This document shows, in pieces, positions 1-11,108 of a DNA stretch of 56,270 bases; position 1 is the stretch's first letter, and every line of letters begins with the position of its first letter. Where the stretch lies: the NCBI GenBank assembly GCA_902561585.1, contig CACEQK010000005.1, positions 1 through 56,270 of the forward strand, read 5' to 3'. The notes below the pieces were generated by a model. The model ran no database searches and was not told the origin of the DNA. It saw only the letters and a program-made list of their open reading frames with translations. Both the position numbers and the translations under genes were made by a program. Origin of the DNA: an uncultured Pelagibacteraceae bacterium. GTDB lineage: Bacteria; Pseudomonadota; Alphaproteobacteria; Pelagibacterales; Pelagibacteraceae.

Positions 1-489
1 TATATTTTCTAATAGCTTTTTGTTATTAATTTTTTTTTTACTTATATCTTTTAATGAAATTGAATTAAATTGTTTAGTTGTCGGATTAAAATTTGTATTA
101 ATGCCTATTCCAATTATAAGGAAGTTTTTTTTTCTATTTTTGAGCACTTCTTGTAAGATTCCACAAATTTTTTTTTTTTTTATCAATAAATCATTAGGCC
201 ATTTAATTTGAACCTGATCTGAGTAGTTTTTCCTAATAATATATTTTAATAAATATGCATTAAGAACTGCGTAATGTTTAAAGTTAATTTTTTTTGGATT
301 AATTTCGAAATAAATCGTCAGATACAAATTTCCTTTTTTGGAAACCCATTTTTTTCCCATTGTTCCCCTACCTTTAATTTGTTGTTCTGCAGAAATTAGA
401 GTAGGTTTAAATTTATTTCTTTTAATTAGGTCTAATGCAATATCATTTGTGCTATTAACACTTTTAAATTTTAATGACTTAATTTTCAT
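1..489 (-). CDS. birA: Biotin--[acetyl-CoA-carboxylase] ligase (partial, C-terminus beyond window)
   Basis: Biotin protein ligase: makes biotinyl-AMP and transfers biotin to the acceptor lysine of AccB, which is also encoded in this window (46522-46947). 163 codons are visible, reading off the left edge without a stop. Seen: the biotin/ATP loop GRGTMGKKW at residues 40-48, KWPND at 96-100 and the following KICGIL-QE stretch, all typical of the BPL/LplA catalytic fold. The protein begins directly with the catalytic domain, so it lacks the N-terminal DNA-binding domain of E. coli BirA and is probably not a repressor. The ATG overlaps the nuoN stop as TGATG, so it is the distal gene of the nuo operon, a common alphaproteobacterial arrangement. 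A 14-base A tract on the coding strand (168-181) lies inside the gene. Confidence 0.93.
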   Translation of the reverse strand, partial: MKIKSLKFKSVNSTNDIALDLIKRNKFKPTLISAEQQIKGRGTMGKKWVSKKGNLYLTIYFEINPKKINFKHYAVLNAYLLKYIIRKNYSDQVQIKWPNDLLIKKKKICGILQEVLKNRKKNFLIIGIGINTNFNPTTKQFNSISLKDISKKKINNKKLLENI

Positions 490-1904
490 CAATTAATAAA
501 TAGTGCATCTACTACATTGTTTAAAATAGCTGGGTACAAAAAGAATGTAATCAAAATTGCACAACTTATTAAAACTGATAATTTTGCAACATTATTTTTT
601 ACTGGATCAAAAGAGATTGCACTGTCATCAAAATAAATTATTTTAATAATTCTTAAATAATAAAAAGCTGAGATTACTGTTGTTAATAATCCAATGATTG
701 CTAAGGCATACATCTTTTGCTCTATGACAGCAGTGAAGACATAAAACTTTGCAAAAAATCCTGCAAGAGGTGGTATACCTGCCAAAGAAAATAATATTAC
801 TAAAAACGAAATTGCTAAAAGAGGTTGTTTTTTTGATAATCCTGATAAATCCGATATGTTTTCTCGGTACTCTCCATCTTTTTTTAACAAATAAAGACAA
901 GAAAATGCTCCAATATTCATAACTACATAAATCGATATATAAATAATAGAACTTTCATATCCAGAAGTAACTCCGGTGGCCACACCAGCCAAAGCATAGC
1001 CCACATGTCCAATTGAACTATAGGCCAATAATCTTTTAATATTTTTTTGAACTATCGCTGCCACTGCGCCTAAGATCATTGATGCAATTGAAATAAAAAT
1101 AATTATTAATTGCCACTCTGATAAAATATTTGAAAATGGTATAAACATAAACTTGATCAATACTGCTAAACCAGCAACCTTTGGAACTACTGCAAAGTAA
1201 CTAGTAATAGATGTGGGCGCTCCTTCATATACATCAGGAGTCCACATATGAAATGGAACTGCCGAAACTTTAAATGCAAGGCCGACTAAAACAAATACCA
1301 TAGCAAAAACAGCACCTGTATTATCTTTAATTAACTGATCTGCTATTAAGTCAAAATTTGTGGATCCGGTAAAACCATACAATAAAGAACAACCATACAA
1401 TAATAGACCTGAAGATAAGGCGCTTAGTACAAAATATTTTATACCTGACTCTGATGATCTTAAATTATCTCTATCAATAGAAGCTAGAATATAAAGAGAT
1501 AAAGATTGTAACTCTAAACCAAGATAAAATAAAATTATATCATTAGAACTTACCATAAAAAACATTCCTAAGATTGATAGAAGAATTATTATCGGGTACT
1601 CAAACTTCCCTATTTTATTATCAATTATAAAAACTTTAGATGCATTAAGAACAAACAAACTTGCTATTAAAATCAAAATTTTAAAAAAATTTGAAAAAGA
1701 ATCTCTTGTGAAGCTGTCTAAAAATATTTTTTCTGTTTCATTTGAACTATTGAAAATTATAGCAATTGTAAAAAGAATAATCGCTGAGCTTAAATTAAAA
1801 ATTAAATTAAAACTCTCTTTTATAAAAACTCCAATCATCAAGGTCGAAAAGATTGATAAAGTTAAGAATATTTCAGGTAGTAAAATATTTAAATTATTTA
1901 ACAT
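489..1904 (-). CDS. nuoN: NADH-quinone oxidoreductase subunit N
   Basis: Membrane subunit of respiratory complex I and one of its three antiporter-like proton channels (NuoL, M, N). 471 residues of almost continuous hydrophobic helices. The Mrp-type core is visible: a lysine-containing helix with AFKVSAVPFHMWTPDVYEGAP, and KRLLAYSSIGHVGYALAG in the following helix region. The ATG at 1904 follows the nuoM stop by one base, and its stop overlaps the birA start. Length and motif order are normal for NuoN. Last nuo gene of the operon. Confidence 0.96.
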   Translation of the reverse strand: MLNNLNILLPEIFLTLSIFSTLMIGVFIKESFNLIFNLSSAIILFTIAIIFNSSNETEKIFLDSFTRDSFSNFFKILILIASLFVLNASKVFIIDNKIGKFEYPIIILLSILGMFFMVSSNDIILFYLGLELQSLSLYILASIDRDNLRSSESGIKYFVLSALSSGLLLYGCSLLYGFTGSTNFDLIADQLIKDNTGAVFAMVFVLVGLAFKVSAVPFHMWTPDVYEGAPTSITSYFAVVPKVAGLAVLIKFMFIPFSNILSEWQLIIIFISIASMILGAVAAIVQKNIKRLLAYSSIGHVGYALAGVATGVTSGYESSIIYISIYVVMNIGAFSCLYLLKKDGEYRENISDLSGLSKKQPLLAISFLVILFSLAGIPPLAGFFAKFYVFTAVIEQKMYALAIIGLLTTVISAFYYLRIIKIIYFDDSAISFDPVKNNVAKLSVLISCAILITFFLYPAILNNVVDALFIN

Positions 1905-1905
1905 T

Positions 1906-3393
1906 TTATTCTATTGCTCCAGAACTAATTGCCATTTCATAGTTGTTTATTAAATTATTTACAGAAATATCAAAAGTTTCTAGTAAAGGTGCTGGATAAA
2001 ATCCAAAAACTACAACTAAAAAAGTTAAAATACCTAGCATGCAAATTTCAGTTTTATTAACGTCATGCATTTTTTTAACTTCTTCATTATTAGTAACTCC
2101 AAAAATAACTCTCTTTGTAAGCCAAAGCATGTAAGCTGCTCCAAGAACTACTCCAAAAGTAGCTAACATCGCCACCAAATAACTTTTTTGAAACGCGCCG
2201 GTTAGAACTAAAAACTCTCCTAAAAAACCAGTAGTTCCAGGCAAACCTAATCCAGCTAAAGCAAAAACGATGAATAAAAAAGAATATTTTGGTAAATAAT
2301 TAACTATTCCCCCATAAGTGCTTATCATTCTTGAATGCAATCTGTCGTAAACAACTCCAACACATAAAAATAAAGCCGCTGAAATTAATCCATGACTTAT
2401 CATTTGATAAATACTGCCTTCTATGCCTTGTTTTGTAAAAGTGAATATTCCTAACGTTACATATCCCATATGAGCTACAGATGAGTATGCAATTAATTTT
2501 TTCATATCTTCTTGCATCAAAGCAACTAATGAGGTGTAGATAATTGCAATTATACTTAGAGTGTAAATCAATGGAGTAAAATACTCGGAAGCTAAAGGGA
2601 ACATTGGCACAGAAAATCTTAAAAAACCATAACCCGCCATTTTTAAAAGTATAGCGGCTAAAATTACTGATCCAGCCGTTGGTGCTTCTACGTGTGCATC
2701 TGGCAACCAAGTGTGTACTGGCCACATAGGCATTTTTACTGCAAAAGAACTAAAAAAAGCTAACCACAGTAAATTTTGATATTCTTTAGGTATTTTGATC
2801 TCGTAAATCTGAGTTATATCAGTTGTTCCAGTTATCCAGTAAATAGCTATGATAGCGGCAAGCATTAAAACTGAGCCTAATAGCGTAAATAAGAAAAATT
2901 TAAAGGCTGAATAGACTCTCCTAGGCCCGCCCCAAACACCTATAATTAAAAACATTGGTATTAACCCTGCTTCGAAAAATAAATAAAAAACAACAAGATC
3001 TAATGAACAAAAAACACCAATCATGAAAGTTTCTAAAACTAAAATTGCAATCAGAAACTCTTTTATTCTGTCTTTAACACTATTTATGCAAGAGACTATA
3101 CAAATAGGTGTTATTAATGTTGTTAAAATAATAAAGAGTATTGAAATACCGTCTACTCCTAATTTAAATTTTATAAAATTATTTATCCAAGACTGCTCTT
3201 CCAAAAATTGAAATTCCGAAGATGAAAAGTCCATTGAATACCAAACAAATATAGATAAAATGAAAGTGGCTAAACTGCTAAATAAAGAAATATAAATTGC
3301 ACTGTAATTATTTTTCTGTCCTTTTGATAAGAATATAAAGAAAGAACTTATTAAAGGTAAAAATATTAAAGTTGATAAAATTGGGAAGTTCAT
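1906..3393 (-). CDS. nuoM: NADH-quinone oxidoreductase subunit M
   Basis: Antiporter-like proton-translocating membrane subunit of complex I, 495 residues and about 14 predicted helices. Family motifs seen: FFEAGLIPMFLIIGVWGG with the conserved membrane glutamate, FAVKMPMWPVHTWLPDAHVEAP, and KKLIAYSSVAHMGYV. The start ATG at 3393 lies one base after the nuoL stop; the gene ends one base before nuoN. An open frame on the same strand at 2300-2725 is only a shifted-frame shadow inside this gene. Confidence 0.97.
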   Translation of the reverse strand: MNFPILSTLIFLPLISSFFIFLSKGQKNNYSAIYISLFSSLATFILSIFVWYSMDFSSSEFQFLEEQSWINNFIKFKLGVDGISILFIILTTLITPICIVSCINSVKDRIKEFLIAILVLETFMIGVFCSLDLVVFYLFFEAGLIPMFLIIGVWGGPRRVYSAFKFFLFTLLGSVLMLAAIIAIYWITGTTDITQIYEIKIPKEYQNLLWLAFFSSFAVKMPMWPVHTWLPDAHVEAPTAGSVILAAILLKMAGYGFLRFSVPMFPLASEYFTPLIYTLSIIAIIYTSLVALMQEDMKKLIAYSSVAHMGYVTLGIFTFTKQGIEGSIYQMISHGLISAALFLCVGVVYDRLHSRMISTYGGIVNYLPKYSFLFIVFALAGLGLPGTTGFLGEFLVLTGAFQKSYLVAMLATFGVVLGAAYMLWLTKRVIFGVTNNEEVKKMHDVNKTEICMLGILTFLVVVFGFYPAPLLETFDISVNNLINNYEMAISSGAIE

Positions 3394-3394
3394 T

Positions 3395-5302
3395 TTAATT
3401 TAGAATTAAATAAGTAAGAAGAAGTGAAAGTCCCAGTAACATTACAAAAGCATAATCATAAATGAATCCAGTTTGAAAAAGTCCTGCTTTATCTGAGAGT
3501 TTTTTTATAACTTTTGATATTCCATCAGGTCCAAACCTATCAATAAACCCTTGATCTCCTTTTTTCCAAAAAAAAGATCCGATCTTTTTAGAGGGATTAA
3601 CAAAAATTAAATCGTATAATTCATCGATGTACCATTTGTTAATTAAAAATTTATACAATGGTAAATTAGTATTTTTGAATTCTTCCAAAATTCCAGTGTT
3701 TTGAATAAAATAGTAAAATGAAATAGGAATGGAAATTACAACTAAAGTTGGTGTGAGTATTAAAAACCAAAGTGGAATAGACTCATGTTTAATTTCGCTT
3801 AAGAAGAATATTGATGATTGCCAAAAATCGTTACTATGATGACCAATGAAAGTATCTTTAAATAAGTATCCAGAAAATACAGCACCTATTCCAAGAAGCA
3901 ACAGAGGAAACAGCATAACTAATGGTGACTCGTGGGTATCTTCTATCGGAATATTTTTATTATTATAACTACCATGAAATGTTTTGAAAAATAATCTCCA
4001 AGAATATATTGATGTTAAAAAGGCTGTAAAAATTCCAACGGTTGCAGCATAATTTCCTAAAGATGAATTTCTTAAATATGCAAATTCAATTATTGCATCT
4101 TTAGAATAAAAACCAGATAAAAAAGGAAAGCCTGTTAATGCTAGCGTACCTATTAACATTAGCACATAAGTGTAAGGAAGTTTTTTTCTTACTCCACCCA
4201 TATTTCGAATATCTTGTTCATCTTTAAATGCATGTATTACAGAGCCAGATCCTAAAAATAACAAAGCTTTAAAGAAAGCATGCGTGAAAAGATGAAACAT
4301 CGCTACATGATACGCTCCCACTCCAGCTGCAAAAAACATATATCCAAGTTGACTACAAGTAGAGTAAGCTACAATTTTTTTAATATCATTTTGGACAAGA
4401 GCCACTGAGGCAGCAAAAACTGCAGTGATCATACCAACTACGGTTACTAAGTTTAAAGCAGTTTGAGAATATTCAAACAAAGGTGAACATCGGACGACTA
4501 AAAAAACTCCTGCTGTTACCATTGTTGCAGCATGGATTAGAGCTGAAACAGGTGTTGGTCCTTCCATCGCATCTGGTAACCAAGTGTGTAATAAAAATTG
4601 AGCTGATTTTCCCATTGCTCCAATAAATAAGAATAAACAAATTAAAGTTATTAAACTTGCCTCAAACCCTAAAAAAACTAATTTATTTTCTATAAATTGA
4701 GGAACTAGATCAAAAACTTCTTTAAAATTAATTGTCCCGAAATAAAAGAATATGAGAAAAATTCCTATTGCTAGACCAAAATCTCCCACTCTATTTACAA
4801 TGAATGCTTTGATTGCCGCATTATTCGCACTTTCCTTTTTAAACCAAAAACCAATTAAAAGATAAGAACATAAACCAACACCTTCCCATCCAAAAAATAA
4901 TTGTAAAAAATTATCAGATACTACAAGCACTAGCATCGAAAATGTAAACAATGATAAATATGACATAAATCTAGGTTTGTGAGGATCGTGGCTCATATAT
5001 CCAATTGAATAGATATGTACAAGAGCTGAAACAAAAGTAACAACTACCAACATCACAGAGCTTAATGGATCCAAATTAATTGACCAATTTGCTACAAAAT
5101 TACCCGAACTTACCCACTCAAATACTTTATAATTTCCATAGACATTATTTTGCAAGCCGTTCCAAAAAATAAAAATAGATAAGACTGCTGAAATGCTTAC
5201 CAATAAGCTAGTAATAATTTCTGAAAAATATTTAATTACTGAATTCCCTAGAAAACCTATTATAGCTCCAATTAATGGTAGAAAAATTACAGCGTATTCC
5301 AT
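3395..5302 (-). CDS. nuoL: NADH-quinone oxidoreductase subunit L
   Basis: Largest antiporter-like subunit of complex I, 635 residues, at the distal end of the membrane arm, with the long lateral C-terminal helix expected in this family. Seen: the FFGWEGVGLCSYLLIGFW helix, SAQFLLHTWLPDAMEGPTP, ALIHAATMVTAGVFLV, and KKIVAYSTCSQLGYM. The ATG at 5302 immediately precedes the nuoK stop region (zero spacing), so translation is probably coupled to nuoK. Length is close to the family average; no anomalies seen. Confidence 0.97.
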   Translation of the reverse strand: MEYAVIFLPLIGAIIGFLGNSVIKYFSEIITSLLVSISAVLSIFIFWNGLQNNVYGNYKVFEWVSSGNFVANWSINLDPLSSVMLVVVTFVSALVHIYSIGYMSHDPHKPRFMSYLSLFTFSMLVLVVSDNFLQLFFGWEGVGLCSYLLIGFWFKKESANNAAIKAFIVNRVGDFGLAIGIFLIFFYFGTINFKEVFDLVPQFIENKLVFLGFEASLITLICLFLFIGAMGKSAQFLLHTWLPDAMEGPTPVSALIHAATMVTAGVFLVVRCSPLFEYSQTALNLVTVVGMITAVFAASVALVQNDIKKIVAYSTCSQLGYMFFAAGVGAYHVAMFHLFTHAFFKALLFLGSGSVIHAFKDEQDIRNMGGVRKKLPYTYVLMLIGTLALTGFPFLSGFYSKDAIIEFAYLRNSSLGNYAATVGIFTAFLTSIYSWRLFFKTFHGSYNNKNIPIEDTHESPLVMLFPLLLLGIGAVFSGYLFKDTFIGHHSNDFWQSSIFFLSEIKHESIPLWFLILTPTLVVISIPISFYYFIQNTGILEEFKNTNLPLYKFLINKWYIDELYDLIFVNPSKKIGSFFWKKGDQGFIDRFGPDGISKVIKKLSDKAGLFQTGFIYDYAFVMLLGLSLLLTYLILN

Positions 5303-5614
5303 TTATCCTTTCATTCCATAAATGTCTTCAACTCTAATTGAGCCTTTATTTCTATAGTAGATTACAATAATAGCTAATCCTATGGCTGCTTCAGCTGCAG
5401 CCACTGTCAAAATTAACATAGTAAATATTTGACCAACTATATCTTCTGAAAAAATTGAAAATGAAATTAAATTAATATTAACGGCAAGTAATATTAGTTC
5501 GATAGACATTAAAATTACAATTATATTTTTCCTATTCAAAAAAATTCCAATTACACCTAAAAAAAATATTATCGCCCCCAAGGAAAGATAGTGACCTAAC
5601 CCAATTTCAAGCAT
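5303..5614 (-). CDS. nuoK: NADH-quinone oxidoreductase subunit K
   Basis: Small three-helix membrane subunit of complex I (about 103 residues), homologous to MrpC and mitochondrial ND4L. Seen: the start [15 protein letters not shown], the conserved glutamate in [16 protein letters not shown] and the second one in [13 protein letters not shown], both implicated in proton transfer in the family. I start it at the ATG 5614 rather than the TTG at 5617 because an AAAGGAG Shine-Dalgarno match sits 9 nt upstream of the ATG. The start lies inside the last codons of nuoJ (8-bp overlap), suggesting translational coupling. Confidence 0.94.
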   Translation of the reverse strand: MLEIGLGHYLSLGAIIFFLGVIGIFLNRKNIIVILMSIELILLAVNINLISFSIFSEDIVGQIFTMLILTVAAAEAAIGLAIIVIYYRNKGSIRVEDIYGMKG

Positions 5615-6233
5615 CAATTTTTACTCCTTTATTTGTCTCTACCTCTTTAAGTTCAATTGATGAGGATGGATTTCTGGAAATTTGGTTAAAGTAACTTTGT
5701 TTCTTTACTCCTTTTCTTTGTCTAAAAGTTAATAAAATTGCTCCAATCATTGAGAGTAGTAGGATTATGCCTGCAATTTGAAAATATAAAATATAGTCTG
5801 TGTACATAACTAAACCTAATTGATGAGTATTAGAAATATTTGATAATTTCAAAGTACTGCTAGACATTACGTTGTCTTTATATTTCCAACCACCTACTAC
5901 AACTAACAACTCAAGTAAAATTAATACACTTACAATTAATCCTGTAGGAATATGCGTAGATTTTTTACCAATAAACCAAGATTGTTTCTGCTCAGCTACA
6001 TTTAGCATCATTACAACAAATAAGAATAATACCGCTACTGCTCCAACATAAACAATTAATATGATCATGCCTAAAAATTCAGCACCAACCATTATAAAAA
6101 GACAACCGACAGAGATAAAATCTAAAATTAAAAAAAAAACAGAGTTAACTGTATTTCTTGAAGTTATAACCATTAGTGACGAAAAAATTGCTATAACAGA
6201 AAAAAAATAAAAAAAAATTGAGTGAACTAGCAT
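5607..6233 (-). CDS. nuoJ: NADH-quinone oxidoreductase subunit J
   Basis: Membrane subunit of complex I (ND6 homologue), 208 residues with five hydrophobic helices in the first about 165 residues. The pi-bulge helix region [22 protein letters not shown] is clearly conserved. The C-terminal roughly 40 residues are polar ([20 protein letters not shown]) and probably extend into the cytoplasm. The ATG at 6233 follows the nuoI stop by 7 bp; its 3' end overlaps nuoK. Confidence 0.95.
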   Translation of the reverse strand: MLVHSIFFYFFSVIAIFSSLMVITSRNTVNSVFFLILDFISVGCLFIMVGAEFLGMIILIVYVGAVAVLFLFVVMMLNVAEQKQSWFIGKKSTHIPTGLIVSVLILLELLVVVGGWKYKDNVMSSSTLKLSNISNTHQLGLVMYTDYILYFQIAGIILLLSMIGAILLTFRQRKGVKKQSYFNQISRNPSSSIELKEVETNKGVKIDA

Positions 6234-6240
6234 TTATCTT

Positions 6241-6726
6241 TCATCTATAAGGTTTATCTAATTTTATATTCTTAGCTAAAACAGACTCCCATCTATCTCC
6301 ATTGTCCAATAATTTTTGTTTATTGTAATAAAGTTCTTCTCTAGTCTCTGTTGCAAACTCAAAATTTGGACCTTGAACTATTGCTTCAACAGGGCATGAC
6401 TCCTGACACAATCCGCAGTATATGCATTTAAGCATATCAATATCATACCTTGTGGTTTTTCTACTACCATCGCCTCTCTCTGCTGACTCAATAGTTATAG
6501 CTTGGGCTGGGCAAACAGCTTCACATAATTTACATGCGATACATCTTTCTTCACCGTTAGGATATCTTCTTAAAGCGTGTTCTCCTCTCATTCTTGGACT
6601 GATTGGTCCCTTCTCAAATGGGTAATTTACGGTTTTGGATTTTTTAAACATTTCTTTTATTGCCATCAATAATCCTTTTACAAACTCTACTAAAAAAATG
6701 GTTTTAAAAATTCTTCCTAAAGTCAT
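6241..6726 (-). CDS. nuoI: NADH-quinone oxidoreductase subunit I
   Basis: Peripheral Fe-S subunit of complex I that carries clusters N6a and N6b in the electron path from NuoG to NuoB. 161 residues. Two ferredoxin-type 4Fe-4S motifs are seen: [12 protein letters not shown] and [12 protein letters not shown], each with four cysteines. The N-terminus is an amphipathic/hydrophobic segment expected to lie on the membrane arm. Starts at ATG 6726, overlapping the nuoH stop by one base (TAATG). Confidence 0.97.
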   Translation of the reverse strand: MTLGRIFKTIFLVEFVKGLLMAIKEMFKKSKTVNYPFEKGPISPRMRGEHALRRYPNGEERCIACKLCEAVCPAQAITIESAERGDGSRKTTRYDIDMLKCIYCGLCQESCPVEAIVQGPNFEFATETREELYYNKQKLLDNGDRWESVLAKNIKLDKPYR

Positions 6727-7733
6727 TAAAAATTTCCTTTCGGTAGTTTGTCGAAATAAAATAAAAAACTAGCTGTTAAAACTAAGTAAAATAATGAAAA
6801 TGGTAAAAATATTTTCCACCCTAGTCTCATAAGTTGGTCGTATCTGTATCTTGGAACAATAGCTTTTATTAAGGCGAACAAGAAAAATAAGAATAAAATC
6901 TTTAAAATCATCCAGATCGGAGCTGGAATTAAGTTTATTGGATAAATATCAATGATTGGTAACCATCCACCTAAAAATAAAATTGATCCCATTGCACACA
7001 TCAATAGTATATTTGCATACTCTCCAAGCCAAAACATTGCGTACATCATTCCTGAATATTCAGTTTGATAACCTGCTACTAATTCCGCCTCTGCTTCTGG
7101 AAGATCGAATGGAGGCCTGTTTGTTTCTGCAAGAGCAGAAATAAAAAAAATTACAAACATCGGAAAAAGTGGAATTACATACCAAAGATCTTTTTGTGCA
7201 AAAACAATTTCTTTTAAATTTAATGATCCAACACATAACAAAACATTTATAATAATTATCCCGATTGAAACTTCATATGAAACCATTTGAGCTGCTGACC
7301 TTATTGCTCCTAGAAAAGGATATTTAGAATTCGATGCCCAGCCGCCCATAATTATTCCATAAACCCCAAGCGATGAAACAGCAAATAAATATAAAACACC
7401 TACATTAATATCTGCGAGAACAAATTCCTCACTCATTGGAATAACTGCCCAAGCTACTAGTGCTAATGTCATTGTAACAATCGGCGCTAATACAAAAACT
7501 GCTTTATTTGCGCTTGCTGGAATAATTATTTCCTTAAAAATATATTTTAAAGCATCAGCAAGTGTTTGTAGTAATCCAAAAGGGCCGACAACATTTGGGC
7601 CTTTTCTTTTTTGCACCAAGCCCCAAACTCTTCTATCTAACCAAACGATCATAGCAACTGAGACTAATATTGGTACAAGTACAAATAAAATTTTGTAAAC
7701 TTCCTGACCTAAAATTTGGATATACTCAAACAT
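6726..7733 (-). CDS. nuoH: NADH-quinone oxidoreductase subunit H
   Basis: Membrane subunit of complex I (ND1 homologue) forming most of the quinone tunnel with NuoB and NuoD. 335 residues, about eight helices. Seen: [18 protein letters not shown] near residue 40, [20 protein letters not shown], and the charged quinone-proximal loop [20 protein letters not shown]. The ATG overlaps the nuoG stop by one base and the stop overlaps the nuoI start, so G-H-I are tightly coupled. Confidence 0.97.
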   Translation of the reverse strand: MFEYIQILGQEVYKILFVLVPILVSVAMIVWLDRRVWGLVQKRKGPNVVGPFGLLQTLADALKYIFKEIIIPASANKAVFVLAPIVTMTLALVAWAVIPMSEEFVLADINVGVLYLFAVSSLGVYGIIMGGWASNSKYPFLGAIRSAAQMVSYEVSIGIIIINVLLCVGSLNLKEIVFAQKDLWYVIPLFPMFVIFFISALAETNRPPFDLPEAEAELVAGYQTEYSGMMYAMFWLGEYANILLMCAMGSILFLGGWLPIIDIYPINLIPAPIWMILKILFLFFLFALIKAIVPRYRYDQLMRLGWKIFLPFSLFYLVLTASFLFYFDKLPKGNF

Positions 7734-9784
7734 TAATTATTAGTTCCATCCTTTTTAATTTTTTGACGTATTTGTCGACATTCACTCATTGTTTTAGATG
7801 AGCGAGAAATAGAGTTAGTATAATAATAGTCAAGTTCTCTTATTTCGATTTTTTCACTTACAAAATTTGATTGGATTTTTGAATTTTTTGAATCTACATT
7901 TTTAGGTAGGTCATTTAATTCTGAAAAATTAGGAATAGAATTTAAAACTTCTTTTCTTAACTGATCGAAATTAGTTGTATCATTTAATCCCATCTTTTTT
8001 ATTATTCGATTAAAAATTTTCCAATCTTCCAAAGCTTCTCCTATAGGATACGAAGCTTTTTTGCATTCTTGAACTCTCCCCTCTAAATTTTCATATAAAC
8101 CTTCTTGTTCTGTATATGTTGCACTTGGTAAAATAATGTCAGCTACTTCAGCCCCTCTATCACCATGACTTCCTTGATAAACTACAAATTCATTATCTTT
8201 TTTAAATTCAAGATTATCTGAGCCTAATAAATATAATAATTTAAATTTTTTGTTTTCTAAATTATTAAAGAAGGTAAAATTATTTTCTTTTTGATCAGGT
8301 ATAATTTTTAAATCTAACAAACCAACCGTTGATGCATTCTGAATTAAAATATTAAGAGGATTCCATTCTTGTGATATCTTATTATTTTGTACAAGAAAGT
8401 TTTTTATTTCTTCAAAAATATATTTCCCACTTTTTAGCTCTAAAACTGACTCTCCTATAATAATTATTGGATTTTTAGCTGAAAGAATTTTATTTGATAA
8501 TTCGCTTTCATTATTTATAATTTTTTTTATTTCATCAGTCTTATCACTTAAAATTTTATAATTATAAGTAAGATCTCCTGGATCACCAATAGAAAAAATA
8601 GGAACTTTTTTTTGTACAAATGCTTTTCTAATTCTGGCATTTAACATTGAAGCTTCATGTCTTGGATTTGTTCCGATTAATAATATTAAATCTGACTGCT
8701 CAATTCCGTTAATAGATGAATTGAAAATGTAGTTTATTTTTTCAGAAGAATTTATATAGAATTTTTTCTCTCTAAATTCTAAATTATTACTCTTAATCAA
8801 ATTAAATAATTTTTTAAAACCTAAAGCATTTTCCATATTGGTCATATCTCCTATATGGCCAGCTATTTCATTTGGTTGAAATTCTTTTATTTTTTTTATT
8901 AGTAAATCTAAAGCCTCGTCCCAATTTGATTTTTGAAGTTTATTTTCTTTTTTAATATAAGGAACATCTAATCTTTGTTTAAGTAATCCATCACAAGAAT
9001 ATCTTGTTTTATCTGAGATCCATTCTTCATTAATATCATTGTTTAGTCTTGGTAAGATTCTTTTAACTTCCCAGTTATACGTGTCTACTCTAATATTAGA
9101 ACCAACAGCATCCATAACATCAACGCTCTCGGTTTTTTTTAACTCCCAAGGTCTAGCTTCGAAAGCATAAGGTTTTGAAGTTAATGCTCCTACTGGACAC
9201 AAATCAATAACATTCGCTGAGAGTTCAGATTCCATAGATTTTTCTAGGTATGTTGTTATTTGCATGTTTTCACCTCGACCAATTGCGCCAATTTCAGGCA
9301 CACCAGCTACCTCTGTTGCAAACCTCACACATCTAGTACAATGAATACATCTAGTCATTTGTGTTTTAATTAAAGGCCCCATGTATTTTTCTTTTACGTC
9401 TCTTTTATTTTCTACAAATCTAGATTTATCTACTCCATAATATAAAGATTGATCTTGTAGATCACATTCTCCACCCTGATCACAAACAGGACAGTCTAAA
9501 GGATGGTTTGCAAGTAAAAACTCCATCACACCTTTTCTAGCCTTTTCAACTAAAGAAGTATTAGTTTTGATATTCATTCCCTCCGCTGCTGGCATCGCGC
9601 AAGATGCTATAGGCTTAGAAGATTTTTCCATCTCAACCAAGCACATCCTGCAATTTCCAGCTATAGATAGTTTTTCATGATAACAAAATCTTGGTATTTC
9701 AACATTAGCAAGCTCACAAGCCTGTAATACCGTCATTCCTTTCTCAAATTCTATTTCTTTTCCATTTATTGTTATTTTAGGCAT
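7733..9784 (-). CDS. nuoG: NADH-quinone oxidoreductase subunit G
   Basis: Large Fe-S subunit of the NADH-oxidising arm, about 683 residues. N-terminal 2Fe-2S ferredoxin domain with [19 protein letters not shown] and CAMPA; His-ligated 4Fe-4S motif [17 protein letters not shown]; another 4Fe-4S motif CIHCTRC with a later CPVGAL; then a degenerate molybdopterin-oxidoreductase-like domain (from about residue 215) with no sign of a Mo cofactor role. The reading frame extends upstream to 9811, but I choose the ATG at 9784 (MPKITING) because GGAG lies 7 nt upstream and the ferredoxin fold begins there. Overlaps the nuoF stop by 8 bp. Confidence 0.96.
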   Translation of the reverse strand: MPKITINGKEIEFEKGMTVLQACELANVEIPRFCYHEKLSIAGNCRMCLVEMEKSSKPIASCAMPAAEGMNIKTNTSLVEKARKGVMEFLLANHPLDCPVCDQGGECDLQDQSLYYGVDKSRFVENKRDVKEKYMGPLIKTQMTRCIHCTRCVRFATEVAGVPEIGAIGRGENMQITTYLEKSMESELSANVIDLCPVGALTSKPYAFEARPWELKKTESVDVMDAVGSNIRVDTYNWEVKRILPRLNNDINEEWISDKTRYSCDGLLKQRLDVPYIKKENKLQKSNWDEALDLLIKKIKEFQPNEIAGHIGDMTNMENALGFKKLFNLIKSNNLEFREKKFYINSSEKINYIFNSSINGIEQSDLILLIGTNPRHEASMLNARIRKAFVQKKVPIFSIGDPGDLTYNYKILSDKTDEIKKIINNESELSNKILSAKNPIIIIGESVLELKSGKYIFEEIKNFLVQNNKISQEWNPLNILIQNASTVGLLDLKIIPDQKENNFTFFNNLENKKFKLLYLLGSDNLEFKKDNEFVVYQGSHGDRGAEVADIILPSATYTEQEGLYENLEGRVQECKKASYPIGEALEDWKIFNRIIKKMGLNDTTNFDQLRKEVLNSIPNFSELNDLPKNVDSKNSKIQSNFVSEKIEIRELDYYYTNSISRSSKTMSECRQIRQKIKKDGTNN

Positions 9785-11108
9785 TTTTATTCTCCAATAA
9801 ATGTTGATCAACTAAATATGGATTGTTTAATTTTTTCTTTATTAAGGGTTCTTCTCTACATCTGCTTTCGACTTCTTTTCTGAAGTGTCTTAATAAACCT
9901 TGCACTGGCCAAGCTGAACCTTCTCCAAAAGCACAAATCGTATGACCTTCAATTTGTTTTGTAACGTCTGATAATAATTTTACATCACCATAAGTTGCTT
10001 TTCTTTTAACAACTCTATCCAAAATTCTCCACATCCAACCAGAACCCTCACGACAAGGTGTACACTGACCACAACTTTCATGTTTATAAAATCTGGCTAT
10101 TCTTGCCATGCATTCAACTATGTCTTGATCTTTATTAATAACTACAATTCCAGCTGTTCCTAATCCACTTTTATTCTCTATTAATGCATCAAAGTCCATC
10201 GTTATTGTATCGCAAATTTTCTTTGGTAACAGAGGCATCGATGAGCCACCTGGAATAACAGCTTGAAGATTTTCCCATCCTCCCACTACACCTCCAGCAT
10301 GTTTTTCAATTAGTTCTTTTAAAGGAATTCCCATCTCTTCTTCTACGTTACAAGGTGAATTTACATTTCCTGATATGCAAAATATTTTCGTTCCTGTATT
10401 TTTTGGCTTACCGATAGAAGAAAACCATTTTCCACCTTTCCTTAATATTGTAGGAACAACTGCAATAGTTTCTACATTATTAACTATGGTTGGGCATCCA
10501 TACAAACCTACTAACGCAGGAAATGGTGGTTTAAGTCTAGGTTGACCTTTGTTTCCCTCAATACTTTCTAATAAAGCAGTCTCCTCACCGCAAATATAAG
10601 CTCCAGCACCAAAATGAATATGAATATCGAAATCCCATCCAGAGCCGCAAGCATTTTTTCCTAAATATCTTTTTTCATAGGCTTGGTCTATAGCTTCTTG
10701 TAATCTTTTTCCTTCATTTAAATATTCACCTCTAATGTAAATATAACAAACATGTGCGTTAACAGCGAAACCAGCGATTAAACATCCTTCAATTAATTTT
10801 TGAGGCTCAAATCTAAGAATATCTCTATCTTTACAAGTGCCCGGTTCGGATTCGTCAGCGTTTATAATTAAATAATGGGGTCTTGATCCAACTTCTTTTG
10901 GAGCAAATGACCACTTTAATCCTGTAGAAAACCCTGCTCCTCCTCTCCCTCTAAGTTCTGAAGTTTTAACTTCGTTTATAATCCAATCTCGCCCTTTTGA
11001 AATTAGATCTTTTGTATTTTTCCAATCATCTCTTTTAAGTGAGCTTTCAATATCCCAACCAAGTTCGTTATAGAGATTTTTAAATATCTTGTCTTCTTTC
11101 TTAAGCAT
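9777..11108 (-). CDS. nuoF: NADH-quinone oxidoreductase subunit F
   Basis: NADH-binding flavoprotein subunit of complex I, 443 residues. FMN/NADH fold marked by [16 protein letters not shown] near residue 50, [19 protein letters not shown] and [10 protein letters not shown]-type glycine-rich stretches; N3 4Fe-4S cluster ligands in [12 protein letters not shown] with the fourth cysteine in [13 protein letters not shown] is oxidised here and electrons pass via FMN to the Fe-S chain. Starts inside the end of nuoE (8-bp overlap) and ends inside nuoG. Confidence 0.97.
   Translation of the reverse strand: MLKKEDKIFKNLYNELGWDIESSLKRDDWKNTKDLISKGRDWIINEVKTSELRGRGGAGFSTGLKWSFAPKEVGSRPHYLIINADESEPGTCKDRDILRFEPQKLIEGCLIAGFAVNAHVCYIYIRGEYLNEGKRLQEAIDQAYEKRYLGKNACGSGWDFDIHIHFGAGAYICGEETALLESIEGNKGQPRLKPPFPALVGLYGCPTIVNNVETIAVVPTILRKGGKWFSSIGKPKNTGTKIFCISGNVNSPCNVEEEMGIPLKELIEKHAGGVVGGWENLQAVIPGGSSMPLLPKKICDTITMDFDALIENKSGLGTAGIVVINKDQDIVECMARIARFYKHESCGQCTPCREGSGWMWRILDRVVKRKATYGDVKLLSDVTKQIEGHTICAFGEGSAWPVQGLLRHFRKEVESRCREEPLIKKKLNNPYLVDQHLLENKNA

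Noticed and set aside
20-211. 63-codon open frame at the left edge, plus strand
   Set aside because: Lies opposite the birA coding sequence, which carries clear catalytic motifs on the minus strand.
2300-2725. 141-codon open frame on the minus strand inside nuoM
   Set aside because: Shifted-frame shadow of a well-supported nuoM; no domain resemblance.
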